A stretch of DNA of 64,000 bases from Cryptomeria japonica. Taxonomy: Eukaryota; Streptophyta; Pinopsida; Cupressales; Cupressaceae. The notes beneath the pieces are model-generated. The model was not told the DNA's origin. It did no database searches and saw nothing but the letters and a program-made list of their open reading frames with translations. Each line of letters starts with the position of its first letter. The first letter of the stretch is position 1. Positions 34,304-45,990 of the stretch are shown in pieces. The stretch lies in contig NC_081406.1 of the NCBI RefSeq assembly GCF_030272615.1, positions 266,899,692 to 266,963,691 on the forward strand, in the 5' to 3' direction. Position numbers and translations under genes: made by a program.

Positions 34304-35684
34304 TGTATGCGAGAAAAGCAGTTCAATGAAATGAAAATTACAAAAATCAATGACTTGCCCACACACTAATGGGACTCTTGGTGCAAGTTATGGAGCTGTA
34401 TGGAATAGCTCAACTTCCCAAGGGGTGTTCCATTGTTCTCTATCTCACAAGACCCCTCAAGCCAATGCCTTTGCTCTCAGATCACTGAGCAAAGTAACTT
34501 AGGGATGACAATCATGAGAATGAGGGATGCTTTTCAATCTAAATATGAATGCAATCCTATCTATGCATGATTTTAAACAATATGAACTAAACTAGTGATG
34601 ATAAGATAAAAGGATTAGTAAAAGAATATCCTAACATAATATACTAGTTTATATGATTAACTTATGATGATAGAAATGATTCTAAAATGTTTATTAGACT
34701 ATTTCTATTTCAAAAAGAGATTAAATGCTTGCTAAAAATGAGTATAAGTGTGATGCTAAAGACTTGAATCTTTTTGAAGAAGGAATGGGCTCTATTTATA
34801 GGGAAAATAGGGCAATGGATGGTCAAGATTGGATAATCTTAACAAGGGCCAGGATTGAAAGTTAATCAATCCATGTTTACAATTCTCACCAATGAAATGG
34901 TGACAATTGTTAGCATAAGACTGCTTGAGAGGAGATGCAAGAAGCATTAAATGCTTGAGAAGACCTCATGGTTACCTTAGAAGGTAAGGGTTAAGGTTAG
35001 ATTAAGGTTATCCATTGGATAAATCTTTTACCCAAAGGATAAACTCTTGTGCAAGGGTTAAAAGAATAACCATGGTCAAAGAAATGAATGCTTGGTGAGA
35101 CCCTATGGTTAGATGGTCATGTAAGAGCCATTAGTAGTTCAGAAGACTTTAGAGGTTAATTTGTTGGACACATAAAACATTAAATGCTTTTCAAAGACTT
35201 TGGAGTCTTTGAGAAGTGACTCTAAGTTTCTTAGGAATGTGACAATAATTAGGGGATGGATTAGGTTAATTAGGAAGGGTTTAGAAGAATCTAGAAGGGG
35301 TTTAGGATTGCAAGTGGGAGATGTAGGAAAATGCAAGTGGGTGGGGAAAATAGAATTTAATTAAAATAAAATTTATTTATTTCAACAAAATACATGCAAG
35401 TGGGGGATTTTAAATAAATTAGATTTATTTATTTGGAGTGAACAATTTAATTAAATGTTAATTTAATTAAAAGGAGAGAGAAGGGATTTAATTAAAGAAA
35501 ATGATTTATTCAATTAAATGGCATTAAAGGCTTAGGTGAATTTAAATAAATAAATTGAATAATTTATTTAATCAAATAGAGGAATGTGAGTGATTTAATT
35601 AAATTAGATTTAACTAAATAGAGGAATGAGACTAAAATGAACATTAAATATTCATTTAGGAATGTGGTCATTTTTATGTCTACA
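34304..35684 (-). repeat. 3' LTR of element D
   Basis: 1381 bp, minus-strand termini TGTAGACATAAAAATG and GCATACA. It is preceded by the PPT. A TATA box CTATAAATAG (minus) is at about 34802-34793. In about 420 bp compared by eye with the 5' LTR I count roughly 20 differences. The 5' LTR has an extra stretch of about 80 bp at 54977-55065 that is missing here. Confidence 0.92.
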
Positions 35685-35698
35685 TTTTGCCCCTCTTT
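35685..35698 (-). promoter_or_regulatory. Polypurine tract of element D
   Basis: AAAGAGGGGCAAAA on the minus strand ends exactly where the 3' LTR begins. It is identical to the tract of element E at 51246-51259. It primes plus-strand DNA synthesis. Confidence 0.9.
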
Positions 35699-36024
35699 GA
35701 AGTGACGTGTGTGCACATATTGATTCAAAGAAAATTGACGTGTCATCAAAATTTGATGAGTGTGATGTCGTGTATCGAGATGTCAATGTCGTGCCCCAGA
35801 TTTGATAAATGGTATTGATAATGCCCCCTCGACAGATGAATTAAAAAAAATTAAAATTTGGTTGCTATTGATAATTGTTGTATTGTTTAGCGCATTTAAA
35901 AATTTCGTCTGTGTTTAATGCGCGCCAATTGATTCATCTCCCGATAATGATGTTTGTTAGGGTTACAAGCAAGAGCATGAGCAAAATACATGCCCCACCT
36001 ACTAACCCTAATTGCCTTTTACCC

Positions 36025-36032
36025 TATAAAAA
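36025..36032 (+). promoter_or_regulatory. TATA box of the antisense PMD gene in D
   Basis: TATAAAAA lies 81 bp before the ATG at 36106 and about 330 bp from the PPT. Element E has TATAAAAT 82 bp before the ATG of its homologous gene. Confidence 0.65.
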
Positions 36033-36289
36033 GAGAAAAAGTGATTTCATTTGTATCATTTGTGCTTGTTGACTTTGGAGAAAGTCATTTGGAGAGAGAG
36101 ACAAAATGTCGATTTCCTATGCTTTTCATCGATTCGAGCACGTTCATCGATACCGGAGGCTCACCATGTATGGTCCACCTGTAAGTCATCTAATTTTGGC
36201 CTTTTTTATTTTTGTCGATTTTAAGCACCTTTTTTGTCTTTTGTGTTGGATTTTCAAGTGTTAGTGTGTAGGGTATGTTTAGTAGCACA

Positions 36290-36650
36290 TACAATAAAAT
36301 CCGTAGCGCGTCGAGTTTTTGAATTAGGGTAGCATCGGGCATCGGGGGGAGGTTTCGTAGCATGTAGTAGGTTTAGGCTAGCACATTAGGTATAAATAGC
36401 ACATATGGTGAATAGGCTAGTGCATAGCGGGGAAAGGGTAGCGCGTAGGTCAAAGCTAGCGCATAGGGTTAGTAGGGTAGCGCAATGGGAGAAAAGGGTA
36501 GCGTGTAGGGTAAAGTTGGCAGTGTGTATGTGGAACAAGATAGTGCATAGGAAAATTCTAGCCCATAAGGTAAAGTTGGCAGCGCATAGTGGTGTTTGGC
36601 TAGCGCATAGGTGGCAGCGTAGCGCATATGGAAAATGTTTTAGCGCGTAG
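36290..36650 (+). repeat. TAGCGCATAG motif cluster in the PMD intron of D
   Basis: More than a dozen imperfect copies of (G)(G/C)TAGCGCATAGG occur at 20-35 bp spacing, many with GGTAAAGTTGGCAGCGC-type extensions. The matching intron of element E carries related TTTAGCGCAT words on its coding strand. Confidence 0.8.
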
Positions 36651-36979
36651 GCAGAAAATGAAGTGTTTTTAGGAGGAAAATAGGATGTTGTGAGGTAAAT
36701 TTAGAGGAATGAAGATAGGTTGGGGTGAGTAGGTTTCTGCCAAGTGTTCCTAGATGGGTGCGATAGCCAATCTGTGTGTCTGCTGTGATGATGTCTGAGT
36801 CTTGATAGATTGTGAAATTGCTTTTGCTATTGAAGTACCAAGTTGATTGATTTGAATGACGATCCTTGTTTTTTCTTTTTGATTTGGATCTTTGATTCTT
36901 GCCTTGTCAGTGATGTCCGATATGAGTTCCAATTCTTGATTTCCAATATGATTCATGTGATATGGATTTTTGAGTTGCT

Positions 36980-37303
36980 TGCGTTATGGGTCTTGATGTT
37001 TAATATGAAACATGATTTGATTTTTCGTTGTTTCAAGTTGATTTTGTTCTGATTTTGATATGGGATTTGATGTTTGATATGAAACTTGATTTGATATTTC
37101 GTTGTTTCAAGTTGATATGAATTTTGATGTTGATATGGGATTGATTTTCAATATGAATTGATTTGATATTACGTTGTTTCAAGTTGATATGGATTTTGAT
37201 GTTGATATGAGATTGATTTTTGATATGAACTTGATGTTATATTATGTTGTTTCAAGCTGATATGAATTTTGATGTTGATATGGGATTGATTTTTGATATG
37301 AAC
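36980..37303 (+). repeat. 73-bp tandem repeat, continued at 38701-38790
   Basis: The landmark GTTGTTTCAAG(T/C)TGAT recurs at 37027, 37101, 37173 and 37246 (spacings 72-74 bp) and once more at about 38721 after the solo LTR. Units are rich in GATATGAA and TGATATGGGATT. The solo LTR is inserted inside the array. Confidence 0.85.
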
Positions 37304-38700
37304 TGTTGGCATATGTGCAGAGTTTGATGACATGATAATAATGTATGTTGTCATTGATGTCAATATGCTGAAGTGTGAACCGGTATGTTGAAGTAAGTAA
37401 ACTGGCAAGTGAATCGGTATGATGAAGTGTGAACTGGTATGTTGAAGTAAGTAAACTGGCAAGTGAACCGATATATATCGGGGTTTCACTTGATATGACT
37501 ACCGGTTGGTAGTCTCAACTTCAGGGTTTCCGGCTGATGCATTCCAAGTCTATGCGATTCAACCGACGACATCCTATGATGAGTTAGCATTGAAATGAAG
37601 ATTAGATCGCGTTTCCATGTTAGCCTTGTGCACGTGAAGGATTTCCTTGAGGATCTTGCATGAGAAGATTGATTCTATCTACCTCGAGAATGTGCAAAAT
37701 CTTAGTAAATGATGGAGAGCATGTGATGGGTTATCAACTTCCAGAAGCGGTGAAGAACAGACGATGCAGAATGTAATTAAATGGTCAAGATTGGACCAAC
37801 TAGATGCTTAAGGTTTTAGGTTTTGGCCACCGACCTAATTGTTGTCTATAAGGTCGATGATGATTTTCATTTGAAGTTGTTGGTAAATGAATGTATGTGA
37901 GGTGATTCTTGCCAGACCGGAGAAGTGAGTAGAGATCTGCAGAGTGTGATTGCAGATGTAAAGGAACTGAAGTGGATTTGCCTTGGCATTGAGTGTTGTT
38001 ATCAGATTAGTGTATTACCTGTTGACTTCTAACCATTTCAGCAGTTGGAAAATCCCTTGACTGGGTATCTTTAACAGGCTTTTTGTAAATCCTTTAACAG
38101 GGTGACTCAAAATCATTGAGTTCTTCAAATCCTCTTGCGAGGTAACCTTTAACAGGGTTTTAACCTCTAACCAGGTATTTAGCCATCCCTTAACTGGGTG
38201 ATCCCTAGCAGGATCGGTTCCTAGCAGAACCTATTGTAAAAACTTTAATCGGACTAGGCTCCTAATAGAGTGAACTTCAAAAGAGTTCAAGAACAACTTG
38301 TGGGTATTCATCCCCACCGTGGTTTTTCCTAGTTGGGTTTCCACGTGAAAAAAATAACTGTGTTATGTGTGATGCTTTTTCATGTGATGATTTAGTGTTT
38401 TCTGTTAAGTGGTAATGCATGTTGATCTAATGGTCATTGTATTTCTGATGTATTACTTGCTTAAGCATATGGGGGAAGTTGAGATGAGATATTAGATTTT
38501 GAGGAGTTCTAAGTGTTACTGATTTATGTCTTTTACAGTCTTACTGTGTTTTATGGGTATTGTCTTGGTTTAGGTTGGTGATGTTGTTTGCTAGTTAGTG
38601 CAGTCTTTGCAGTTTAAGTTGTCAGAGAAATTTTTGTCTGTACTGATTCACCCCCCCTCTCAGTACCTGTTGGGTATTTAATGTTCATCATTATTCATCA
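37304..38700 (+). mobile_element. Solo LTR of a Copia-type element
   Basis: 1397 bp from TGTTGGCATATG to TTATTCATCA, flanked by the 5-bp duplication TGAAC (37299-37303, 38701-38705). Near its 3' end is TTCACCCCCCCTCTCAGTA, a phrase typical of plant Copia LTRs. It contains several AACAGGGT/TAACTGGGT-type phrases at 38050-38200. No internal region follows, so it is a solo LTR left by recombination. Copies of GAAGTGTGAACCGGTATG words repeat near the left end. Confidence 0.88.
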
Positions 38701-39478
38701 TGAACTTGATTTGATATTACGTTGTTTCAAGTTGATATGAATTTTGATGTTAATATGGGATTTGATTTTCGATATGAGAACTGATATTGGACATGCTTTG
38801 TTTGTGAAAGGAGCGGCTTGGGGTTCTGCAGTCATGAGAGCGATTTTTGAGGCCATGGTCTTTGATTCCATGATTGACATAGGCAGATAGAGATATTATT
38901 GAGAGATGTAGATTATCCTCTTTATTGGACATGCCCCGGTATATCATTAACTAGGGTTTATTGACAACATTGGCAGAGAGGTGGCATAGTGACACCAACA
39001 CCTTTCACTTGGTGACAGGGGAGATCACAGTCACACCAGAGGATTGTTATCAGATTTTGCGGATCCCTATGGTAGGTGCACTATTGCCTTATGAGCAGAC
39101 TGAGGAGGGTGGGACAAAGGCGCTTCGTCGAATTTTGCATGATGATATGATTTGTGGGTATGAGATCCCTTGGCAGAAGTTCATTGATTTGGATTATGCC
39201 CCACTACCATCAGTACTGGCAGGTTTTGTAGGTGGCTTCTTGTGTCCTGATCGTAGGTCGAAGGGACTGGTAGTGGGATGGGGGTTGGTTCTAGAGGATA
39301 TGGTGACACAGGGTCGCCGATTTGCATGGGGGTACTACATGTTGACCCATTTATACAGAAATTTGCATCAGGTGGTGTACTTAGGCTATAGCAGTTTATT
39401 AGCCGGGGTTACATTGTTATAGGTATGGGCCTGGGAGCACATTCCCGCAACGAGGCCACTTGTAGATAGAGTAGGAAT

Positions 39479-40501
39479 GTCAGCAATGAAGGGAATGATG
39501 ATAATATAACTACAAAACAACAACAACCAATTTTTAATCTATCAAGTCAAAACCCAAGCAATAAAAATCCAAAAAACCATAAAGCCAAGTCCTTTTTCTC
39601 CAATCTTCAGAGGAAATTCACAAACATTGGAGAATATTTGGAATCAACTCTAAAAACTCTGATTGCCAACAAATTGATTGTTTTACTAGAAGCAAGAAGT
39701 TATGAACTGCCAGTCAAGCCCAATTGGTGGAATTACAATCATTTTTGCAATTATCATCAGAATAAAGGACACCTAACAAATGATTGTCAGAGATTGAAAC
39801 ACCTTATCCATGATCTAATCGATAATGGAACCATCACAGTGGATAGCCATAAGACAAACGAATCACACTTGGCTTTCAAAACTCCACTTCTGAATTATGA
39901 CAAAGGTGAATCGTCCCAATTAAAAGATGACAAAGGAAAATCCAAAGTGAATTACACTTATACATACGATGATGTGGTAAATGTGATCATTGTTAATGAA
40001 AATCCATCTTCAGAACCAATCAATGTTATCATGAGAAGCAAAGCAAAGGTTACCTTTCCAGGTATAGCAAAAGATTCAAAATCCACATCACAAGATAACA
40101 ATTTAGTAGACCAATTACAAAAAATACCTGCTCAAATATCAATTCTGGAACTTCTGAAGGTTTCACCTATGCATAAGGAAATTTTGGAGAAAGCTTTAGT
40201 GGAAACAATAGATTCAAAAGACTTGGATGTAGATCAATTCCAAAACATGGTAGGACACCTTGTAGCTCCTCATTGCTTATCATTTTCTGAAAATGATGAC
40301 GCATCCTTACAACATCCTCACAATGCTCCCTTACATGTTGAAGTCTCCATTAATAAAACTCGTGTTAAACGTGTGCTCATAGATGGAGGAGTTGGCTTAA
40401 ACATTTGTGCATTAAGTTTGATAAAAGCTTTGGGATATTCAGAAAATGCAGTAGACCCGAAAAAGAAAATAACCATCAAGGCTTATGATCAAGGCTTATG
40501 A
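39479..40501 (+). pseudogene. Gag C-terminus and protease N-part of element E
   Basis: The frame is open from about 39479 (ATG at 39638). It carries FTNIGEYLESTLKTLI, KPNWWNYNHFCNYHQNKGHL and then TNDCQRLKHLI, a zinc-knuckle-like C-H-H-C that packages element RNA, then an acidic linker. The retroviral-type aspartic protease begins near LHVEVSINKTRVKRVLIDGG; LIDGG holds the catalytic Asp, and the next residue, usually Ser, is Val here. A 13-bp tandem duplication at 40477-40502 shifts the frame into a stop, cutting the protease in two. Confidence 0.85.
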
Positions 40502-40502
40502 T
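40477..40502 (+). repeat. 13-bp tandem duplication causing a frameshift
   Basis: CAAGGCTTATGAT occurs at 40477-40489 and again at 40490-40502. Removing one copy would keep ITIKAYDEAGRSSKG in one frame, so the duplication is the event that broke the protease. Confidence 0.9.
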
Positions 40503-41220
40503 GAAGCAGGACGTTCTTCTAAAGGAACTGTTGTGCTACCAATAAGGATAGGACCTATGGAAAGGGATACATTGTGTCAAGTTTTAGATTTGAACCTCTC
40601 TTACAACATTCTTCTAGGGAGACCATGGATTCACAAGATGCAAGCAATTCCTTCTACATATCATCAATGTGTGAAATTTCCTCATGAAGGAAAAGAAATC
40701 ACTATAATTATAGATTCCAGTCAATATTGCAATAATTTGAAGCCAACACAAGATACAAGAGTTCCACATAAAAGAGAATCAGTATATCCTACCAAAGAAA
40801 TTCAAGCAAAGTTATGGGAAACTTTTGAAGAAAAGCTCAAATTAAATGATGAAGGAATGGGAAAGTATTCTTTGCAAAATTTTCCACTTTCCCCTAAGTC
40901 ATATGGAAAGCCTACAGATATTCAATCAAAGACATCAAGAAAATCAAAACATATGTTTAAAGGAACTTTTGTTAGTGCTGGAACTCTTGAAGAGGAAAAT
41001 GAAGACAAAGACATTCTTGGTTGGTTGTACAAGGATGAAGATAAAACTATAGCAATAGCAGCAGAAGTCAATACTCCCATTAAAAAATATGGCAAATGAT
41101 ATGAAATCATGTAAAAGATGGGATATGAAGGAAAAGAACCAATTGGTAAGCAACATCAAGGTATTTCAGAACCTATTTGTCCGCACTCACAATCCACAGA
41201 AGATAAATCCGAGCTGGGAT
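40503..41220 (+). pseudogene. Protease C-part and G-patch-like linker of element E
   Basis: In the shifted frame: DEAGRSSKGTVVLPI, YNILLGRPWIHKMQA (the conserved ILxGRxW(I/L) of the protease C-terminal half), then GKYSLQNFPLSPKSYGKP and LGWLYKDE. After a TGA at 41097-41099 the text continues as MGYEGKEPIGKQHQGI, a G-patch-like motif. The linker parallels 30587-31003 of element B. Confidence 0.8.
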
Positions 41221-41462
41221 ATCTAAAATTAAATCAAAAGCATCATAATCATCAATAGCAAAAGTGGAGAAATAAATCAGTTTCTAAAGAAGAAAATTGG
41301 CAAGAAAAGCTACATCAAGCGGCCAAAACAGTAACCAATAAACAAAAGAAGCAAGAAGAACATGAAAAGAAAGAAGAGGAGATTACCATCAAAGGTGAAG
41401 AAAAATCTTGTCAAATAAATGCAAAATCTGAACAAGATATTCCAGAAGCAGTAAAAATAGAG

Positions 41463-42404
41463 ATGACAAAAATCAAAGAACTTTTTGCACCATACGACAT
41501 TCCAGTATGGTATAGTGGAGTAATCTTAGATCAGGATTTAGAAACAGATTCCAATGAGTATGAATGGGGTCCAAATTTCTTATCTACTACATCAAGTAAG
41601 GAACACTATAAAGATCAAACAACTATCATGAAAGAAGACTTGTCTATTGCAGAACAAAAGATGAAGTTAGAAAGAAGGCAAGAAACACTCATTATTCAGA
41701 GAAAATAGGCGTATGCAAAAAGGAAAGGAAATGACAAAGACAAAGAAGTAATGCCACAAGAAGTACAAACAAGGATAGATCAAGCATCTGAAAATATAAG
41801 ATTTTCATCAAAAGAGGAACAAGATGTATCTAGATGTGGCAGAACCCTAGAAGAACTAAGAGATAGTCAAGTTGGATTGACTATTAGTCCAAAAGAAGTT
41901 GAGTTTGAAAGGAGACAAAATATATTAAAATAATCCTCTTTATCAGGTGCACAAATATGTCAACTTCTAAATGCAAATGAGGTCAATCAAGAAGGGATTT
42001 GCAGTATTAAAGATGTGCGTGTGGATATAATCCATTTATTTAAGGGACAAACGTCAGTTGAAGAATCACTTGAGTGTGAACTACACAATGCTAATATTAA
42101 TTTTGTTAAGACTACTTCAGAAATTCTTGAGAAAGACAATTCTCAGAAACATTTAATCTATGATAGTACCTATTATATGCCAAGCTATGATCATTATGTC
42201 ATGAATGTTGAAACACCTAATGATGACAATGATTACGATTTACCCCTTCTTCATCCCGAATTAATTGATTGGGATAATTTAGATAAACCCAAACTGAATG
42301 TCTTTTCCAATGATCATGACTTAGTTGTGTACCTTAACACTATTGAACCCATCCCACCTAAGATATCTTCCATTGCAGAATCAAGTGATGTTTCTCGTAG
42401 TTAG
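41463..42404 (+). pseudogene. Acidic spacer between protease and RT, element E
   Basis: Three broken open stretches (41463-41708, 41751-41933, 42015-42404), Glu/Lys-rich with possible coiled coil (AEQKMKLERRQETLI). They are separated by single stop codons in a compatible frame order. Similar low-conservation spacers occur before RT in Tat elements. No enzymatic motif. Confidence 0.6.
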
Positions 42405-42476
42405 GAAAATGCCAAACTTTCCAGTTGCAAAAATGAAATAAAACAAGGAAAGAGACCTATTGTTGAAAACCATTTC

Positions 42477-43530
42477 ATGGCAACATTAGAACAATCAAAA
42501 GAGAAAACAAAGGATGTATCTGATGGTGAAAACCTCCTTGAGGCGCTAGAAGATGGAAGGTTTGACATTCTTCCTGCATATTTTCAAGAGAGATTTGCTA
42601 TCCTGATAGAACCAATAGAAGTAGTAAACATTGGTACATCAAAGGATCCTAAAATACTTCATTTTTCTGCCCCATTGTCAGAAAAAGAGAGGAAAGAATA
42701 CATGGAGTTCTTTACGCAAAGACAAGTAAATTTTGCTTGGTCTTATGTAGATATGCCAGGACTTAATCCTTATCTTATCATGCATCATCTTAATGTGGAT
42801 TTAAAAACAAAACCCATTAAACAGAAGCTAAGAAAGATGCATCCGCACATTGCTCTTCTTGTAAAAAATGAGTTGAAGAAACTATTAGAAGTAGGTTTCA
42901 TAAGACTAGTTGGTTATCTAGAATGGGTTTCAAGTATTGTACCAGTATCAAAGCCAGATAAGAGCATAAGGGTCTGTATAGATTTAAGAGATCTGAATAA
43001 AGCATGTCTAAAAGATGATTTCCCGCTACCAAACATTGATATCATAGTGGACTTATGAGTAGGACATGAGATGTTTTCATTAATGGATGGCTTCTTAGGA
43101 TATAATCAAATAAGAATCACACCTGAAGATCAAGAGAAGACAACTTTCACCTGTGCATGAGGAACATATTTCTGGAATGTTATGCCATTTGGGCTTAAGA
43201 ATGCAGGAGCGACTTATCAAAGGGCTATGACGATAATTTTCCATGATATGATGCACACATCTATGAAAGATTATGATGATGAAATACTTGCAAAATCTCA
43301 TATAAGACAAGAACATTTGAACATTTTAAGCAAGCTTTTTGATAGGATGGAAAGCTATCAATTGAGATTAAATCCAAAGAAATGTACATTTGGGCTAACC
43401 TCTGGAAAGCTCCTTGGGTACATTATATCAGCTCATGGCATTGAAGTAGATCTCAAAAAATTCAAAGCTATCATGGAGATGGAGTCACCTAAGAACATAA
43501 GTCAATTGTGATCTTTACAAGGAAGATTGC
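42477..43530 (+). pseudogene. Reverse transcriptase of element E
   Basis: Motifs in order: KQKLRKMHPHIALLVKNELK, GYLEWVSSIVPVSKPDKSIR, CIDLRDLNKACLKDDFPLPN, MDGFLGYNQIR, a TGA where Trp is expected before GTYFW, MPFGLKNAGATYQRAM, and YDDEILAKS where relatives have YVDDxLxKS, then LRLNPKKCTFG and GKLLGYIISAHGIEVD. Stops are at 43056-43058, 43158-43160 and 43509-43511. The altered catalytic box (YDDE) adds to the evidence that the enzyme is dead. Very similar to element B's RT. Confidence 0.93.
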
Positions 43531-43539
43531 AATCAATCA

Positions 43540-44080
43540 AGAGATTTGTTTCTTAGTTAGCGGATAGATGTCTTCCATTCACCCATCTTCTACATAAAAA
43601 TGTTCCATTCAAATGGGATCTAAAATGTGAAGAAGCTTTCTTGCAAATAAAAGAATATCTTATGAGTCCTCCAGTACTGATATCACCAACCAAAGGGAAA
43701 CGATTGTTACTCTATGTCTCCGCAACAAGTGTATCATTAGGTGCTCTTCTAGCTCAACATGATGATGAAGGAAAAGAAAGAGCAGTTTATTATATCAGTA
43801 GAACACTTGTTGGCTATGAATTAAATTATTCCTCAATTGAAAAGATATGTCTAGCGGTTGTATTTGCAACTCAGAAGCTGCGACATTATATGTTGATTCA
43901 TTCTGTCAAACTAATAGCAAAGATAGATCCTCTCAAATATCTGTTGAGCAAGTCAATATTGATAGGGAGACTAGCCAAATGGGTTATGATACTGAGTGAA
44001 TTTGACATAGAATATGCTGACCAGAAAGATATCAAGGGACAAGTTATCGCTGATCAATTGGCTGATGCACCTTTACAAAA
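43540..44080 (+). pseudogene. First RNase H domain of element E
   Basis: After a short connection (RLQSIKRFVS-stop-LADRC) come KRLLLYVSATSVSLGALLAQ, ERAVYYISRTLVGYELNYSS, LAVVFATQKLRHYML and GRLAKWVMILSEFDIEY. This is the RNase H linked to RT in Ty3/gypsy elements, which removes the RNA strand from hybrids. The catalytic first Asp of the usual YxDA(S) is replaced here by Val-Ser (LYVSATS), a feature common in Tat elements that carry a second RNase H. Confidence 0.85.
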
Positions 44081-44129
44081 TGACATGCTTTTGCACATCG
44101 AATTTCTTGATGCAGATATCTTAACAGTA

Positions 44130-44560
44130 AGTACAAACTTTTGGGAATTGTACTTTGATGGTTCTTATACCCAATATGGATCAGGCGTAGGAATCTTTTT
44201 CATCACACCTCAAGGACACACAATTCCGAAATCGTATAGACTATGATTTCCATGCACCAATAATACTGCAGAGTTTGAAGCATTGGCTATAGGGCTTAAA
44301 ATGACCATTGAGTGGAACGTCAAAGAACTACATGTCTATGGTGATTCACAACTTATCATAAACAAAATAAATGATGAATATCAAACAAAGGATGATAAGC
44401 TTATGCCATACATACAGCTGGTGGAGGAGTTTAAAGAACACTTTAAAGAAATATCATTCACCCAGATTCCAAGAAACAAGAATAAAGCAGCAGATGCAAT
44501 GGCTACAATAGCATCTCTCTTGCAAAATAAGGAGAATCAACATTGTTATGAATTTCTCAT
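44130..44560 (+). pseudogene. Second, archaeal-type RNase H domain of element E
   Basis: WELYFDGSYTQYGSGVGIFF, a TGA at 44244-44246, then FPCTNNTAEFEALAIGLKM, VKELHVYGDSQLIINKIN and RNKNKAADAMATIAS. The catalytic residues D (FDGS), E (AEFEAL), D (YGDSQL) and the last D (AADAM) are all visible. The domain is characteristic of the Tat/Ogre lineage and is thought to compensate for the inactive first RNase H. Confidence 0.9.
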
Positions 44561-44719
44561 GGAAGATATCTTAACCCCTACCATTCAATCCCAACATACC
44601 TATCGAATTTGTCATATATGAGGGACTGATCAATCCTTATACAGTCAAACTTATCAGTATTTAAAAGATCATATCCTTCCTCTTGAATCATCTCGTAATC
44701 AGAGAAGAAACTTTATCCA

Positions 44720-45893
44720 TTAGTCCTCTCACTATACTATTATTGCTGATATCCTATATAGGCGTGGTCTAGATGGTATGTTGTTGAGATGTCTTGAAAA
44801 GGATGAATCTAAGAGAGTTCTTAATGACATTCATGCGGGTATTTGTGGTACACACTCAAGTGGTTTAACATTGGCTAAGAAACTTATTTGTATGGGTTAC
44901 TTTTGGCCTACTATGGAAAGAGATTCATTCACATATGCTAGAAAATGCAAACAATGTCAGATCCATGGAAATCTCATTCATGGGCCAGCACAAGAGTTAT
45001 ATCCTATGACAGGATCATGGCCATTTTCACAATGGGGCCTTGATTTGGTAGGAAAGATCAATCCCTCATCTTCTAGTGGACATAAGTTTATTCTGATTGC
45101 TACTGAATATTTTACTAAGTGGATTGAAGAAGTGCCTTTAACAATAGTGACAGGAAAACAAATATCATCATTCATCTTGAATTATATAATCTGTCGCTAT
45201 GGAGTTCTTATGACCATTATCACTGATAATGGAAGACCATTAAAAAATCAAGATGTGAAAGAGCTATGTGAATAGTTTCATATCCAACATAGGTTCTCTA
45301 CTCCATATTATCCACAAAGTAATGGTCAAGCTGAGGCATCAAACAAAACTATCTTGAAAATCTTGAAGAAAATAGTAATTGAAGCTGGAAAAGATTGGCA
45401 CATTCAACTAAATCCTGCTCTTTGGGCATAGCGAACTAGTGTCCGCACTCCAATAGGGGCAACCCCATATTGTTTGGTCTATGGATCAAAAGCCATATTA
45501 CCTATAGAAGTAGAGATACCTTCTCTAAGAGTATCCTTATACGATTTTATACCAGAAGAAGAACAATGAGTCTCTTGACTCCAAGAACTAGAGTTGATTC
45601 AGGAACGTCGCCAAAATGCAACAGAGCATTTGAAAGTATACCGACAAAGAATGGCAAGAAGCTATAACCACAAAGTCAAGCCACATATTTTATAGATTGG
45701 AGATATAGTTCTAAGAGAAAATCCAAGAAATCAGCAAGACTGGGAAAAGAAGGGAAAATTTGAACCGAATTGGCTAGGACCTTTTGTCATAGTAGCAACA
45801 TATGGATCAGGAGCATACAAGTTATCTACCCCTGAAGGTGATTGGTTTGATGAACCTATCAATTCTATCCATCTCAAGAAATTCTATGCTTGA
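44720..45893 (+). pseudogene. Integrase of element E
   Basis: HHCC zinc domain: HAGICGTHSSGLTLAKKLI then CKQCQIHG. Core: WGLDLVGKI (D), ITDNG (D) and NGQAEASNK (E). The C-terminal domain has NPRNQQDWEKKGKFEPNWLG, PFVIVATYGSGAYKL and HLKKFYA before the stop at 45891. It inserts element DNA into the host genome. In-frame stops are at 45273-45275, 45429-45431, 45567-45569, 45576-45578 and 45693-45695. Most fit CAG-to-TAG or CGA-to-TGA changes. No chromodomain follows, as expected for Tat. Confidence 0.93.
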
Positions 45894-45938
45894 GATATAA
45901 AGTTCTGAAAAAAAATCAATAAAAAGCGTATAAAATCC

Positions 45939-45990
45939 AAAAAAACAAAAACAAAAACAAAAACAAAAAAACAAACAAACAAACAAAAAG
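45939..45990 (+). repeat. (AAAAAC)n / (CAAA)n microsatellite
   Basis: Runs of AAAAAC followed by ACAA units start about 45 bp after the integrase stop of element E. Confidence 0.85.

Larger units (their letters stand above)
36106..39470 (+). pseudogene. Antisense PMD-domain gene of element D (spliced, truncated)
   Basis: Exon 1 (36106-36180) encodes 25 residues with HRFEHVHRYRR and MYGPP, ending at a GTAAGT donor. The intron contains TAGCGCATAG repeats, 73-bp tandem repeats and a solo LTR. Exon 2 starts near 38.85 kb: DRDIIERCRLSSLLDMP, LLTTLAERWHSDTNTFHL, GEITVTPEDCYQILRIP, GGFLCPDRR, RFAWGYYMLTHLYR and AWEHIP. This is the plant mobile domain (PF10536), known from MAIN/MAIL1 proteins involved in heterochromatin silencing and from mobile elements. 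In-frame stops TGA and TAG precede and follow the domain start (about 38.9-38.96 kb, 39420). The frame is lost at about 39470, where element E begins. It lies antisense to D, next to the PPT, in the same arrangement as in E. Confidence 0.82.
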
